Below are positions 53,500 through 62,890 of a stretch of DNA of 64,000 bases, piece after piece. Position 1 is the stretch's first letter, and every line of letters begins with the position of its first letter. Source of the stretch: Nissabacter sp. SGAir0207 (GTDB taxonomy: Bacteria; Pseudomonadota; Gammaproteobacteria; Enterobacterales; Enterobacteriaceae). The position numbers and the translations under genes were made by a program. The stretch spans positions 2,790,001-2,854,000 of the forward strand of contig NZ_CP028035.1 in NCBI RefSeq assembly GCF_005491205.1. Direction: 5' to 3'. The notes beneath the pieces are model-generated. The model was given only the letters and a program-made list of their open reading frames with translations, was not told where the DNA came from and did not search any database.

Positions 53500-56223
53500 A
53501 TGTCTGCCACTACCCTGCTCGCCCTGAATGGGTTGAGCTGCCAACACTGCGTCCAGCGGGTGAAAAAGAGTCTGGAGGCGCTGCCGCAGGTCACGGCCGC
53601 CGAGGTTGGGCTGCACTACGCCCGCGTCGCTGGCGAGGTGTCGGCGCAACAGTTGATTGAGAATGTTGAACAGGCTGGCTATGAGGCACAGCTGGCCAAC
53701 CAGCCGGATATCGAGCTGCCACTGGATGGCCTGAGCTGCGACCACTGCATCCGTGCGGTGCAGAAGGCGCTGGAAGCCGTACCGGGCGTGGCGGCGGCAG
53801 AGGTCTCCCTCGACCACGCGCGCGTCTTCGGCCAGGCGGATCGCGTCGCGTTGCGGGCGGCGGTCGAGGAGGCTGGCTATGCATCGCCGGAGCCAACGCT
53901 CCCAAAAACTGAGCCGCTGCCCCCTACTGCCCCTCTCCCGCCGGAACCTGAGGCAGCGGCCCCAATTGACACCCCGGCAACTACTGGCGCAGGCGCGCGC
54001 GCCGACCAGCCCGGTAAACACCTGCTGATCGGTGGCATGAGCTGCGCCAGTTGCGTCAACAAGGTACAGAACGCGCTGCAACAGGTGCCGGGCGTGGCGC
54101 AGGCGCGGGTTAACCTCGCCGACCGTAGCGCGCTGGTGCTGGGCAAGGCGGACAATGCGGCGCTGGTCGCCGCCGTCAGCCACGCCGGTTATGACGCAGA
54201 GATCATTGAGGATGACGCCGAGCGACGCGCGCGCCAGCAGCAGGGCAACCGCGTGGCGCTGCGGCGCTTTAGCTGGCAGGCGGCGCTGGCCCTGGCGGTC
54301 GGCGTGCCGCTGATGGCCTGGGGCCTGCTGGGCGGCAGCATGAGCGTGACGCCTGCCAACCAGACGCTGTGGCTGATGGTCGGCGTGCTGACGCTGGCGG
54401 TGCTCGCCATCGCCGGCGGCCACTTCTATCGCAACGCATGGGTCAGCCTGACCCACGGCAGCGCCACGATGGATACGCTGGTGGCGCTGGGCACCGGCGC
54501 GGCCTGGATCTACTCAATGCTGGTCAACCTCTGGCCGCAGCACTTCCCGCCGCAGGCGCACCACCTCTACTATGAGGCCAGCGTGATGATCGTCGGCCTG
54601 ATTAACCTTGGCCATGCGCTGGAGCAGCGCGCCCGCCAGCGCTCCTCGCAGGCGCTGGAGCGGCTGCTCGACCTCACCCCGCCCACCGCGAAAGTGGTGG
54701 AGCCATCCGGTGAGCGCACCCTGCCGCTGGCGGAGGTGACGCGCGGCATGGCGCTGCGGTTGACCACCGGCGACCGGGTGCCGGTGGATGGCGAAATCCT
54801 GCGCGGCGAGGCCTGGCTGGATGAGGCGATGCTGACCGGTGAGGCCGTGCCGCAGCACAAGGACGCGGGCGCCATGCTTCGCGCCGGTACGCTGGTGACT
54901 GACGGTAGCGTGGTGTTCCGCGCTGATGCCATCGGCAACCAGACCACGCTGGCGCGCATCATCCAGCTGGTGCGGCAGGCGCAGAGCAGCAAACCGGCGC
55001 TGGGCCGGTTGGCGGATCGCATCTCGGCGGTGTTTGTGCCGACGGTGGTGCTGATCGCGCTGTTCAGCGCCCTGATGTGGTATCTGTTCGGCCCCGCGCC
55101 ACAGGGCATCTATACGCTGGTGGTGGCCACCACCGTGCTGATCATCGCCTGCCCCTGCGCGCTGGGGCTGGCGACACCGATGTCGATCATCGCGGGCGTT
55201 GGCCGCGCCGCCGAGCTGGGCGTGTTGATTCGAGATGCCGACGCCCTCCAAAAGGCCGCCGCGCTGGATACGTTGGTGTTCGACAAGACCGGCACCCTGA
55301 CCGAGGGACGCCCGCGCCTTACCGCACTGGAGACGACCAACGGCATCAACGAACAGCAGGCGCTGCGCTGGGCGGCCGCGCTGGAGCAAGGCTCCCACCA
55401 CCCGCTGGCGCAGGCGATTTTGGCGCGGGCAGAGGGCATCCCGCTGCCGGAGGCACAAGAATTCCGCACCCTGGGCGGGCTGGGGCTGGAGGGCACGGTG
55501 GAGGGTAACCGGCTGCTGCTCGGCAACCCGGCGCTGATGGCGCAGCGGCAGGTGGAGATTGGCCCGCTCGAGGCCACGCTGCAACAGCAGACGGCGGCGG
55601 GCGCGACACCGGTGCTGCTGGCGGTGGAGGGCCGGGTGGCGGCCCTGTTCGCCCTGCGCGATCCGCTGCGCGCCGACAGCCGGGCGGCGCTGCAAAGGTT
55701 ACACGCCCAAGGCTACCAACTGGTGATGCTGACCGGTGACAACCCGGCCACGGCGCAGGCGATTGCCACCGAGGCGGGCATCGATCGGGTGATCGCTGGC
55801 GTGCTGCCCGATGGCAAGGCAGACGCGATTGCGCAGTTGCAACAGCAAGGGCGTCGCGTGGCGATGGTTGGCGACGGCATCAATGACGCACCAGCGCTGG
55901 CGCAGGCCGACGTGGGCATCGCGATGGGCGGTGGCAGCGACGTGGCGGTGGAGACCGCCGCCCTGACGCTGATGCGCCCCTCGCTGGCCGGGGTGGCGGA
56001 TGCCATCGCGCTGTCACGCGCCACGCTGCGCAACATGAAGCAGAACCTGCTGGGGGCCTTCATCTACAACAGCCTCGGCATCCCGGTGGCGGCGGGAGTG
56101 CTCTACCCGCTGACCGGTTCGCTGCTCAGCCCGGTGATCGCCGGCGCGGCGATGGCGCTCTCCTCCATCACCGTGGTCGGCAACGCCAACCGCCTGCTAC
56201 GCTACACCCCGCCGAAAGCCTGA
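53500..56223 (+). CDS. copA: Copper-exporting P1B-type ATPase CopA with three metal-binding domains
   Basis: 907-residue inner-membrane pump moving Cu(I) to the periplasm at the cost of ATP. Three N-terminal HMA domains carry GLSCQHC (res. ~11), GLSCDHC (~78) and GMSCASC (~179); E. coli CopA has two. A Pro/Glu/Ala-rich linker lies between the second and third (res. ~130-172). The core has the TGE motif (LTGEAVPQ), the CPC metal site ([13 protein letters not shown]), the phosphorylation motif DKTGT, an HP motif (GSHHPLAQ) and [10 protein letters not shown]. Eight membrane helices are visible. It is driven by the CueR promoter. A -1 frameshift signal at codons 134-136 should also yield a short soluble product (separate entry). 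Confidence 0.96.
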   Translation: MSATTLLALNGLSCQHCVQRVKKSLEALPQVTAAEVGLHYARVAGEVSAQQLIENVEQAGYEAQLANQPDIELPLDGLSCDHCIRAVQKALEAVPGVAAAEVSLDHARVFGQADRVALRAAVEEAGYASPEPTLPKTEPLPPTAPLPPEPEAAAPIDTPATTGAGARADQPGKHLLIGGMSCASCVNKVQNALQQVPGVAQARVNLADRSALVLGKADNAALVAAVSHAGYDAEIIEDDAERRARQQQGNRVALRRFSWQAALALAVGVPLMAWGLLGGSMSVTPANQTLWLMVGVLTLAVLAIAGGHFYRNAWVSLTHGSATMDTLVALGTGAAWIYSMLVNLWPQHFPPQAHHLYYEASVMIVGLINLGHALEQRARQRSSQALERLLDLTPPTAKVVEPSGERTLPLAEVTRGMALRLTTGDRVPVDGEILRGEAWLDEAMLTGEAVPQHKDAGAMLRAGTLVTDGSVVFRADAIGNQTTLARIIQLVRQAQSSKPALGRLADRISAVFVPTVVLIALFSALMWYLFGPAPQGIYTLVVATTVLIIACPCALGLATPMSIIAGVGRAAELGVLIRDADALQKAAALDTLVFDKTGTLTEGRPRLTALETTNGINEQQALRWAAALEQGSHHPLAQAILARAEGIPLPEAQEFRTLGGLGLEGTVEGNRLLLGNPALMAQRQVEIGPLEATLQQQTAAGATPVLLAVEGRVAALFALRDPLRADSRAALQRLHAQGYQLVMLTGDNPATAQAIATEAGIDRVIAGVLPDGKADAIAQLQQQGRRVAMVGDGINDAPALAQADVGIAMGGGSDVAVETAALTLMRPSLAGVADAIALSRATLRNMKQNLLGAFIYNSLGIPVAAGVLYPLTGSLLSPVIAGAAMALSSITVVGNANRLLRYTPPKA
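53901..53960 (+). promoter_or_regulatory. Programmed -1 ribosomal frameshift signal in copA
   Basis: The heptamer C-CCA-AAA (53901-53907) is in the correct phase (zero-frame codons CTC CCA AAA, numbers 134-136). After a -1 slip the next codons are AAC and TGA (53910-53912), giving a 137-residue protein with the first two HMA domains. Five bases after the heptamer a perfect 9-bp GC stem begins: GCCGCTGCC (53913-53921) pairs with GGCAGCGGC (53952-53960), loop 30 nt. This is the same device as the known E. coli copA signal that makes the chaperone CopA(Z), but placed after the second domain. Confidence 0.8.
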
Positions 56224-56226
56224 TGC

Positions 56227-56253
56227 ACGGGCCGGGCACCCCGCCCGGCCCGT
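56227..56253 (+). terminator. Hairpin terminator after copA
   Basis: ACGGGCCGGGC / GCCCGGCCCGT, an 11-bp stem with a 5-base loop, followed by TTCAATT. The T tract is weak, but the stem is very stable. Confidence 0.65.
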
Positions 56254-56330
56254 TCAATTCAGCCGAATCCCCCTACACCTGCCGGGCGCAAGCGGTTAGC
56301 ATACGATGTATGAGCCATCAGGAGCCTTAC

Positions 56331-57143
56331 ATGAGAAAACTGCTGCACCGCCTTGCCTCGTTCGTCGGCCTGATTGCGCCGGTGGCCTATGCCTACCCGG
56401 CGCTGGATGTCAGCTTGCCGGGCGAGCGCCATCTCCATCTGGTCGGCAGCATCCATATGGGTACCATGGATATGTCACCGCTGCCGCCAGCGCTGCTGGC
56501 GCAATTGAAGGGGGCGGATGCGCTGATCGTTGAGGCGGACATCAGCGGCAGTGAGTCGCCGTTCGGTAATCCGCCGCCACAGCCACCGCTGGCCGAGCGC
56601 CTGCCGCCAGCGCAGTACCGCCAGTTCCTCAATATCTGCGATACCCTCTCCGCCAACGAGGCGCAACTCGATCCACTGCCTGCCTGGCAGGTGGCGCTGA
56701 TGTTGCAGGCGCGACAGGCGCAGCAACTGGGGCTGCGGCCGGAGTATGGCGTCGATTACCAGCTGATCGCCGCCGCTGGCGAGCAACAGAAACGCATCAT
56801 TGAGCTGGAGGGGGCGCAACAGCAGGTCGAGCTGCTGGTGCAACTGCCCCAGGACGGGCTGATGCTGCTGGAGGATACCCTGACCCACTGGCACACCAAC
56901 GCGCGCCTGCTGCAAACCATGATGGGCTGGTGGATGGCTGGCTCGTCAAGCGCCGCGGGCAAGGTGCTGCCCTCCACTTTCAGCAACGATCTCTATGATG
57001 TGCTGATGCACCAGCGCAACCGCCGCTGGCAACAGCTGTTGGTGGCGCTGCCGCCCGGTCGTTATGTGGTGGCGGTCGGGGCGCTGCATCTGTATGGCGA
57101 GGGCAACTTGCCGGATCTGCTGAAAAGCGAGCGCGAGGGATAA
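56331..57143 (+). CDS. ybaP: TraB/GumN-family protein YbaP
   Basis: 270 residues from ATG 56331 (MRKLLHRLASFVGLIAPVAYA, a signal-peptide-like start), with AGGAG upstream. The TraB-type motifs are visible: HLVGSIHMGTMDM near residue 40, ALIVEADISGS, and the C-terminal VAVGALHLYGEGNLPDLL (GxxH). These conserved Gly-His and Glu residues resemble Tiki/TraB metalloproteases. The function in enterobacteria is unknown. The order copA-ybaP-ybaK-ushA is conserved with E. coli. Confidence 0.9.
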   Translation: MRKLLHRLASFVGLIAPVAYAYPALDVSLPGERHLHLVGSIHMGTMDMSPLPPALLAQLKGADALIVEADISGSESPFGNPPPQPPLAERLPPAQYRQFLNICDTLSANEAQLDPLPAWQVALMLQARQAQQLGLRPEYGVDYQLIAAAGEQQKRIIELEGAQQQVELLVQLPQDGLMLLEDTLTHWHTNARLLQTMMGWWMAGSSSAAGKVLPSTFSNDLYDVLMHQRNRRWQQLLVALPPGRYVVAVGALHLYGEGNLPDLLKSEREG

Positions 57144-57234
57144 AAAAGGGGCCAATATCGCTATTGGCCGTCAAAGAGGAATGACTCTATTTTTGTCTCT
57201 TGCAGGCCAGTGATGGCGCTGCCGGCGGCGCCAG
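57142..57234 (-). ncRNA. chiX: Small regulatory RNA ChiX (MicM/SroB)
   Basis: On the minus strand ATTCCTCTTTGACGG is the known ChiX seed, followed by the terminator GGCCAATA-GCGA-TATTGGCC and a CCTTTTTTA tail, the same 3' half as E. coli ChiX, and in the same place between ybaP and ybaK. A GGCGC/GCGCC hairpin at 57214-57233 fits the 5' stem, so the RNA should start near 57234 (about 90 nt). The 5' half differs from E. coli. ChiX with Hfq represses the chitoporin mRNA chiP and related targets. The 5' end is estimated. Confidence 0.85.
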
Positions 57235-57346
57235 AGTAACAATGGCCTGTCCCCTTGGCAATACGCGGCCTGTGCGTTCGCGTGCTCTTGCCGACGCTGG
57301 GGTTATCGCCAATAATCGGGCATCCGTCCACATTCCGGGAGAGGCC

Positions 57347-57826
57347 ATGACACCCGCAATCAAACTTCTTGAAAAGCAGAAGGTTGCTTTTACGCTGCAC
57401 GCCTATGAGCATGACAGCCACGACACCCACTTCGGTGAAGAGGCAGTAAAAAAGTTGGGGCTGGATGCCCGCCAGGTCTACAAAACCCTGCTGGTCTCAC
57501 TCAATGGTGACGCCAAGGCGCTGGCGGTGGCGGTGACGCCAGTGGCCTGCCAACTGGATTTGAAAAAGGTGGCAAAGGCGCTCGGCGCGAAAAAGGCCGA
57601 GATGGCCGACCCACAACTGGCGCAGCGCACCACCGGCTATCTGGTGGGCGGCATCAGTCCGCTGGGGCAGAAGAAACGGCTGCCGACGGTGATTGATGGC
57701 CCGGCGCAGGCGTTCGCCACCATCTATGTCTCCGGTGGTAAGCGTGGGCTGGATATTGAGCTGAACCCGCAAGACCTGCGGCGGCTGCTGGATGGGCTGT
57801 TCGCTGACATCGCCAAGGCCGGGTGA
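57347..57826 (+). CDS. ybaK: Cys-tRNA(Pro)/Cys-tRNA(Cys) deacylase YbaK
   Basis: 159-residue trans-editing enzyme that hydrolyses Cys wrongly attached to tRNA-Pro. [22 protein letters not shown] contains the YbaK/ProX fold with the conserved Lys of [30 protein letters not shown] is the second family block. ATG 57347 has GGGAGAGG upstream; the long frame before it is the chiX/leader region. Confidence 0.95.
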   Translation: MTPAIKLLEKQKVAFTLHAYEHDSHDTHFGEEAVKKLGLDARQVYKTLLVSLNGDAKALAVAVTPVACQLDLKKVAKALGAKKAEMADPQLAQRTTGYLVGGISPLGQKKRLPTVIDGPAQAFATIYVSGGKRGLDIELNPQDLRRLLDGLFADIAKAG

Positions 57827-57839
57827 TCGCCACCCGGCC
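57817..57839. terminator. Hairpin between ybaK and ushA
   Basis: GGCCGGGTG / CACCCGGCC, a 9-bp stem with a 5-base loop that overlaps the ybaK stop codon and lies just before the convergent ushA end. There is no clear T run. Confidence 0.5.
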
Positions 57840-57847
57840 CGGCGTGC

Positions 57848-59500
57848 TTATTTGTAGACGATCTCGCCCTGCGGCTGGAAGCGGGCGGCATCCAGCGGGG
57901 AGTGGCTTTCGATATACTGCTTCAGCACCTCGGCATCCACAAAGCCAGTGTTGACGTAGTCCGGGCGATCGCTGATTTTCGGGTAGCCGTCGCCGCCGGT
58001 GGCGTTAAAGCTCAGGGTCGCCATGCGGTAGACCTTATCCGTCTGCAACGGCTGGCCGTTGATCATGATGTCGCTGACGCCCTTGCCATCCGCCACCAGC
58101 CCGACGTCAACGAACTGGGCGTAGGCCCCGGAGTCCACCTGCATGTTGGCCACCGCCGCCAGGTACTCCGCCACCTCACTGCCCTTCATCTCCACATAGA
58201 CCAGCGTGTTGCCAAAGGGCTGCACCTTCAGCACATCCTTATAGGTGATATCGCCTGCCTCAATCGAGTCCCGTACCCCGCCACCGCTCATCACCGCGAA
58301 ATCGGCGTTGGTGCGCTCCTTCTGCGCGCTGAGGATCAGGCGCGCCAGGTTGGTCTGGACGAAGCGTACCTTGCTGCGGTCGCCCTCCAGCCGGCCATTG
58401 ACGCTGCCGACCTTGACGTCAAGCTGCGCCTTGCCGTGGTTCTCAAAGGGCGTCAGCAGCTTCAGCATGTTGCTGTCCTCCTTGATCTCCTGCGTGTAGT
58501 AGACCTTCTCGCTGCTGCCGTCCGCCTTCTCCACTTTCTTCTTCAGGTTGACCGGGATCAGCTGGTAGTGCTTGAGCGTCAGCACGCCGTTGCGGAAGGT
58601 GAAATCCGCCCGCCCGACATATTTGCCCCACTCGTGGGCCTGCACGATCCAGGTGCCGTTCTGCCGATCTGGCGCACAGGGGGTGCCGGGCACATAATCG
58701 ACCTGCTTTTTGTTCTCGCTGGCCATGCAGACCGGATCTTGCGAGTGGCCGCCGACAATCATGTCCAAATAGCCAGCCGGCAGGCTGCGCGCCATCTCCA
58801 CGTCGCCGGGGGCGTTGGAGCCGTGGTTGCCGTTGTCATAGTGGCCCATGTGGGTGGCGGCGATGATCACGTCCGGCTTCTCCTTCTCGCGCAGCGACTC
58901 CACCACCTTTTTCGCCTCGTCGGCCGGTTTGTGGAACTCGATGTCGGTGAAGTTCTCTGGATTGCCAATTTTGATGGTGTCATCGGTGGTCAGGCCGATC
59001 ACTGCAATCTTGATCCCCTGCCGCTCAAATAGCGCATAGGGCTGGAACAGCCGCGTCTGCGTGCTCTTCTGGTAGATATTGGCGGAGAGCAGCGGGAAAC
59101 CGGCCCACTTCTGCTGCTGACGCAGCACGCTGAGCGGGTTGTCGAACTCATGGTTGCCGAGCGCCATTGCGTCATAGCCAATCAGCCGCATACCGCGGAA
59201 ATCTGGCTCAGCATCCTGTAAATCGGACTCCGGCACGCCGGTATTGATGTCGCCGCCCGAGAGCAGCAACACGCTGCCGCCCGCCGCTGCCACCTCTTTG
59301 CGGATGCCGTCCACCAGCGTTTTCTGCGCTGACAGGCCATACTCGCCATCGCCGTTCTGCCAGAAGTGGCCGTGGTGGTCATTGGTGTGCAGGATGGTTA
59401 TCTCGTAAGTCCGGTCTTTTTCCCAGGCATAACCGGTGGCGGGCAGGCCCAGCCAGGTGGCCGCCAGCATCGCCGCCGCCGTCAATTTCAGTGCACGCAT
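57848..59500 (-). CDS. ushA: Periplasmic 5'-nucleotidase / UDP-sugar hydrolase
   Basis: 550 residues, the E. coli length. The signal peptide ends near LPATGYA-WEKD. Dimetal ligands: ILHTNDHHGH, LSGGDINTG, AIGNHEFDN-type block (ALGNHEFDNPL), AATHMGHYDNG and GGHSQDPVCM. The C-terminal substrate domain holds NFNATGGDGYPKI. It degrades UDP-sugars and nucleotides to nucleosides for uptake. ATG 59500 (MRALKLTAAAML) has GGAG five bases upstream; the two-codon longer form begins with GTG. Confidence 0.96.
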   Translation of the reverse strand: MRALKLTAAAMLAATWLGLPATGYAWEKDRTYEITILHTNDHHGHFWQNGDGEYGLSAQKTLVDGIRKEVAAAGGSVLLLSGGDINTGVPESDLQDAEPDFRGMRLIGYDAMALGNHEFDNPLSVLRQQQKWAGFPLLSANIYQKSTQTRLFQPYALFERQGIKIAVIGLTTDDTIKIGNPENFTDIEFHKPADEAKKVVESLREKEKPDVIIAATHMGHYDNGNHGSNAPGDVEMARSLPAGYLDMIVGGHSQDPVCMASENKKQVDYVPGTPCAPDRQNGTWIVQAHEWGKYVGRADFTFRNGVLTLKHYQLIPVNLKKKVEKADGSSEKVYYTQEIKEDSNMLKLLTPFENHGKAQLDVKVGSVNGRLEGDRSKVRFVQTNLARLILSAQKERTNADFAVMSGGGVRDSIEAGDITYKDVLKVQPFGNTLVYVEMKGSEVAEYLAAVANMQVDSGAYAQFVDVGLVADGKGVSDIMINGQPLQTDKVYRMATLSFNATGGDGYPKISDRPDYVNTGFVDAEVLKQYIESHSPLDAARFQPQGEIVYK

Positions 59501-59718
59501 AAACACTCCCTATGATGATGTCAATAAAACCGCGGTTGCCAGATCGTCCTGCCTCTTGTTCTTCCAGCCGGGCGGGGACGGAGAGGGCCAGCCAGCGGGG
59601 TGGCTAGCCTGCTCAAAATATGACTGATGTGGTATTCATGCAAGGGAGTGCTTAAGATGACGTGATCTTCCACGCTCTGGGCGACGCCTGCACCGCCCGA
59701 TAATAAGGAAATTCTCCC

Positions 59719-60909
59719 ATGACCGAGCAAAGCGTCGGGGCCGTCAAACGCACGGCGTTCTCCATTTTGGCGGCCATCAGCGTGTCGCATCTGCTGAATG
59801 ACATGATTCAGTCGCTGATCCTCGCCATCTATCCGCTGCTGCAACGTGAGTTCTCGCTGAGCTTCACCCAAATTGGCCTGATTACCCTCACCTACCAGCT
59901 TACCGCCTCACTGTTACAGCCGTTGATCGGCCTCTACACCGACAAGCGGCCGCAGCCCTGGTCACTGCCGATTGGTATGGGCTTTACCCTGTGCGGACTG
60001 CTGCTGATGGCCTTTGCCCATAGCTTCGGCATGGTGCTGGCGGCGGCGGCGCTGGTCGGCACCGGCTCCTCCATCTTCCACCCGGAGTCGTCGCGGGTGG
60101 CGCGCATGGCCTCCGGCGGCCGGCATGGGCTGGCGCAGTCGCTGTTTCAGGTGGGCGGCAACGTCGGTGCCTCGCTCGGCCCGTTGCTGGCGGCGCTGGT
60201 GATTGCCCCCTACGGCAAGGGCGAGGTGGCCTGGTTCTCGCTGGCGGCGCTGCTGGCGATCGTGGTGCTGTTACAGATCAGCAAGTGGTATCAGCAACAA
60301 CAGCGTGCCAGCAAAGCGCGCCCCAGCCCGGTGGCCGCCCGTTTGCCGGGGCGCACCGTGGCCTTCGCGATGTGCATCCTGATGGTGCTGGTGTTCTCCA
60401 AATACTTCTACCTCACCAGCCTGAGCAGCTACTACACCTTCTATCTGATGCATAAGTTCGGGCTGTCGGTGCAGAACGCGCAGTATCACCTGTTTGCCTT
60501 CCTGTTCGCGGTGGCGGCGGGCACTATCATCGGCGGGCCAGTGGGCGACCGTATCGGCCGCAAGCGGGTGATCTGGGTGTCGATTCTCGGCGTCGCCCCC
60601 TTTACGCTGGTATTGCCCTACGCCAACCTGGAGTGGACAGGCATTTTGACAGTGATCATCGGCCTGATTTTGGCTTCGGCCTTCTCCGCTATTCTGGTTT
60701 ATGCGCAGGAGCTGATCCCCGGTAAAGTCGGCATGGTCTCCGGGCTGTTCTTCGGGCTGGCCTTTGGCATGGGCGGGCTGGGGGCGGCGGTGCTCGGCTA
60801 TGTGGCTGATCACACCAGCATTGAGCTGGTGTATAAACTCTGTGCTTTCTTGCCCTTGCTGGGCATCCTGACGCTATTTTTGCCAAATACTGAAATCAAA
60901 TCCCGTTAA
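59719..60909 (+). CDS. fsr: MFS efflux protein Fsr (fosmidomycin resistance)
   Basis: 396-residue, 12-helix exporter. The N-terminal SVGAVKRTAFSILAAISVSH, then LLNDMIQSLILAIYPLL, and the block GTGSSIFHPESSRVARMASG are characteristic of Fsr. Overexpression in E. coli is known to give fosmidomycin resistance; the natural substrate is unclear. AAGGAAAT lies upstream of the ATG. It is divergent from ushA, as in E. coli. Confidence 0.94.
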   Translation: MTEQSVGAVKRTAFSILAAISVSHLLNDMIQSLILAIYPLLQREFSLSFTQIGLITLTYQLTASLLQPLIGLYTDKRPQPWSLPIGMGFTLCGLLLMAFAHSFGMVLAAAALVGTGSSIFHPESSRVARMASGGRHGLAQSLFQVGGNVGASLGPLLAALVIAPYGKGEVAWFSLAALLAIVVLLQISKWYQQQQRASKARPSPVAARLPGRTVAFAMCILMVLVFSKYFYLTSLSSYYTFYLMHKFGLSVQNAQYHLFAFLFAVAAGTIIGGPVGDRIGRKRVIWVSILGVAPFTLVLPYANLEWTGILTVIIGLILASAFSAILVYAQELIPGKVGMVSGLFFGLAFGMGGLGAAVLGYVADHTSIELVYKLCAFLPLLGILTLFLPNTEIKSR

Positions 60910-60918
60910 TTGACATGC

Positions 60919-60960
60919 AATTCATGGCCGTGCTGCCCTGCCCGGCCATGAATTTTCCTT
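60919..60960 (+). terminator. Terminator of fsr
   Basis: AATTCATGGCCG / CGGCCATGAATT, a perfect 12-bp stem with a 12-base loop, followed by TTCCTTATCC. Confidence 0.7.
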
Positions 60961-61132
60961 ATCCCATCAACACTTTCGTAAAATTTTGCAATAAATCCGC
61001 CTCCAGGATCTTTTTATGCCCAAACGTGTTATTTTGTTGCTGAATATGAATTCGCGCCGGGCATAATCATCCCTTATGCAATACACTTAAAAAACGCGCC
61101 CCTTTTCCCCATGCAGACAAGAAGGAGCCTGG

Positions 61133-62833
61133 ATGCATCACTCTACGCCGTTGATTACCACGATTGTTGGCGGGCTGGTATTGGCCTTCCTGTTGGGCAT
61201 GTTGGCCAACCGCCTGCGCATTTCGCCGCTGGTGGGCTACCTGACCGCCGGCGTGCTGGCTGGCCCCTTTACCCCCGGTTTTGTCGCTGATACCTCGCTC
61301 GCCCCAGAGCTGGCAGAGATTGGCGTGATTTTGCTGATGTTTGGTGTGGGGCTGCACTTCTCCCTGAAAGATTTGATGGCGGTGAAATCCATCGCCATTC
61401 CGGGCGCAGTGGCACAAATTGCAGTGGCGACGCTGCTTGGCGTCGGGCTGTCACAGATGCTGGGTTGGGATCTGGGTGCGGGGCTGGTGTTTGGCCTCTG
61501 CCTCTCCACCGCCAGTACCGTGGTGCTGCTGCGGGCGCTGGAGGAGCGACAGCTGATTGAGAGCCAGCGTGGGCAGATCGCCATCGGCTGGCTGATTGTC
61601 GAGGATCTGGCGATGGTGCTGACGCTGGTGCTGCTGCCAGCCTTCAGCAATATGATCGACAACCATCACGCCAGCGTGCAGGAGCTGGCGATTGAGCTGG
61701 GGATCACCATCGGCAAGGTGATCGCGTTCATTACCCTGATGATTGTGGTCGGCCGCCGGCTGGTGCCGTGGATCCTCGCCCGCACCGCCAGCACGGGCTC
61801 GCGTGAGCTGTTCACCCTGGCGGTGCTGGCGCTGGCGCTCGGCATCGCCTATGGTGCGGTGAAGCTGTTTGACGTCTCCTTTGCGCTCGGGGCCTTCTTC
61901 GCTGGCATGGTGTTGAATGAGTCAGAGCTGAGCCAGCGCGCTGCCCATGACACCCTGCCGCTGCGCGACGCCTTCGCGGTGCTGTTCTTCGTCTCAGTGG
62001 GGATGCTGTTTGACCCGATGATCCTGCTACGCGAGCCGCTGACGGTGCTGGCGACGCTGGCAATCATTGTGTTCGGTAAATCGGCCGCCGCCTTCCTGCT
62101 GGTCAAGCTATTCCGCCACTCGACGCGCACCGCGCTGACCATCTCCGCCAGTCTGGCGCAGATTGGCGAGTTCGCCTTTATCCTTGCCGGTCTGGGTATC
62201 TCGCTTGGCCTGCTGTCGGAGCATGGCCGCAATCTGGTGCTGGCGGGTGCCATCCTCTCCATCATGCTCAACCCGCTGCTGTTCACCCTGCTGGAGCGCT
62301 ATCTGGAGAAGGGCGAGAGCCTGGAAGACCAGAGTTTGGAGGAGGTGACAGAAGAGGAGTCGCAGGCGGCGATGGAGCTGTGCAACCATGCGCTGCTGGT
62401 AGGCTATGGCCGCGTCGGCAGCCTGCTCGGCGGTAAGTTGCAGGCGGCGGGCGTGCCATTGGTGGTGATAGAGAATACTCGCCCACGGGTCGAGGCGCTG
62501 CGCGAGCAGGGCATCCCTACCCTGCTGGGCAACGCCGCCAACCCGGAGATCATGGATCTGGCGCGGCTGGACTGCGCCCGTTGGCTGCTGCTGACCATAC
62601 CGAATGGTTACGAGGCGGGTGAAATTGTCGCCGCCGCCCGCGCCCGCCGGCCAGACCTTATCATCATTGCCCGCGCGCATTATGACGACGAGGTGAGCTA
62701 CATCCTGGATCGCGGCGCCACCCAGGTGGTAATGGGCGAACGGGAGATCGCCAACAACATGCTCAACATGCTGGAGGTGGACACCCTGACCGAAGAAGAG
62801 AAATTGCCGGTCTGTCCGGTGTCACCGACCTGA
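61133..62833 (+). CDS. ybaL: Monovalent cation:proton antiporter-2 family protein YbaL
   Basis: 566 residues. The N-terminal ~390 residues form a CPA2/Kef-type antiporter with about 12 helices (SPLVGYLTAGVLAGPFTPGF, GVILLMFGVGLHFSLKDL, LSTASTVVLLRAL and the exchanger motif GWLIVEDLAMV). Residues ~415-540 are an RCK/TrkA-N nucleotide-binding domain (LLVGYGRVGSLLGG). It probably exchanges K+ or Na+ for protons under NAD(H) or glutathione-adduct control, by analogy with KefC. AGAAGGAG precedes the ATG. Confidence 0.93.
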   Translation: MHHSTPLITTIVGGLVLAFLLGMLANRLRISPLVGYLTAGVLAGPFTPGFVADTSLAPELAEIGVILLMFGVGLHFSLKDLMAVKSIAIPGAVAQIAVATLLGVGLSQMLGWDLGAGLVFGLCLSTASTVVLLRALEERQLIESQRGQIAIGWLIVEDLAMVLTLVLLPAFSNMIDNHHASVQELAIELGITIGKVIAFITLMIVVGRRLVPWILARTASTGSRELFTLAVLALALGIAYGAVKLFDVSFALGAFFAGMVLNESELSQRAAHDTLPLRDAFAVLFFVSVGMLFDPMILLREPLTVLATLAIIVFGKSAAAFLLVKLFRHSTRTALTISASLAQIGEFAFILAGLGISLGLLSEHGRNLVLAGAILSIMLNPLLFTLLERYLEKGESLEDQSLEEVTEEESQAAMELCNHALLVGYGRVGSLLGGKLQAAGVPLVVIENTRPRVEALREQGIPTLLGNAANPEIMDLARLDCARWLLLTIPNGYEAGEIVAAARARRPDLIIIARAHYDDEVSYILDRGATQVVMGEREIANNMLNMLEVDTLTEEEKLPVCPVSPT

Positions 62834-62847
62834 ACCCCACCAACAGA

Positions 62848-62869
62848 CGGGGCGCCCTAAGGCGCCCCG
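62848..62869. terminator. Hairpin between convergent ybaL and gsk
   Basis: CGGGGCGCC / GGCGCCCCG, a 9-bp stem with a CTAA loop. T residues are few on the plus side. Confidence 0.6.
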
Positions 62870-62890
62870 TTGTCATTTGGCTGGCTGGGC

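Noticed and set aside
52993..54456. 487-codon minus-strand frame covering cueR and antisense copA
   Set aside because: Only the last 135 codons are CueR; the rest is the GC-rich antisense of copA and includes the CueR promoter.
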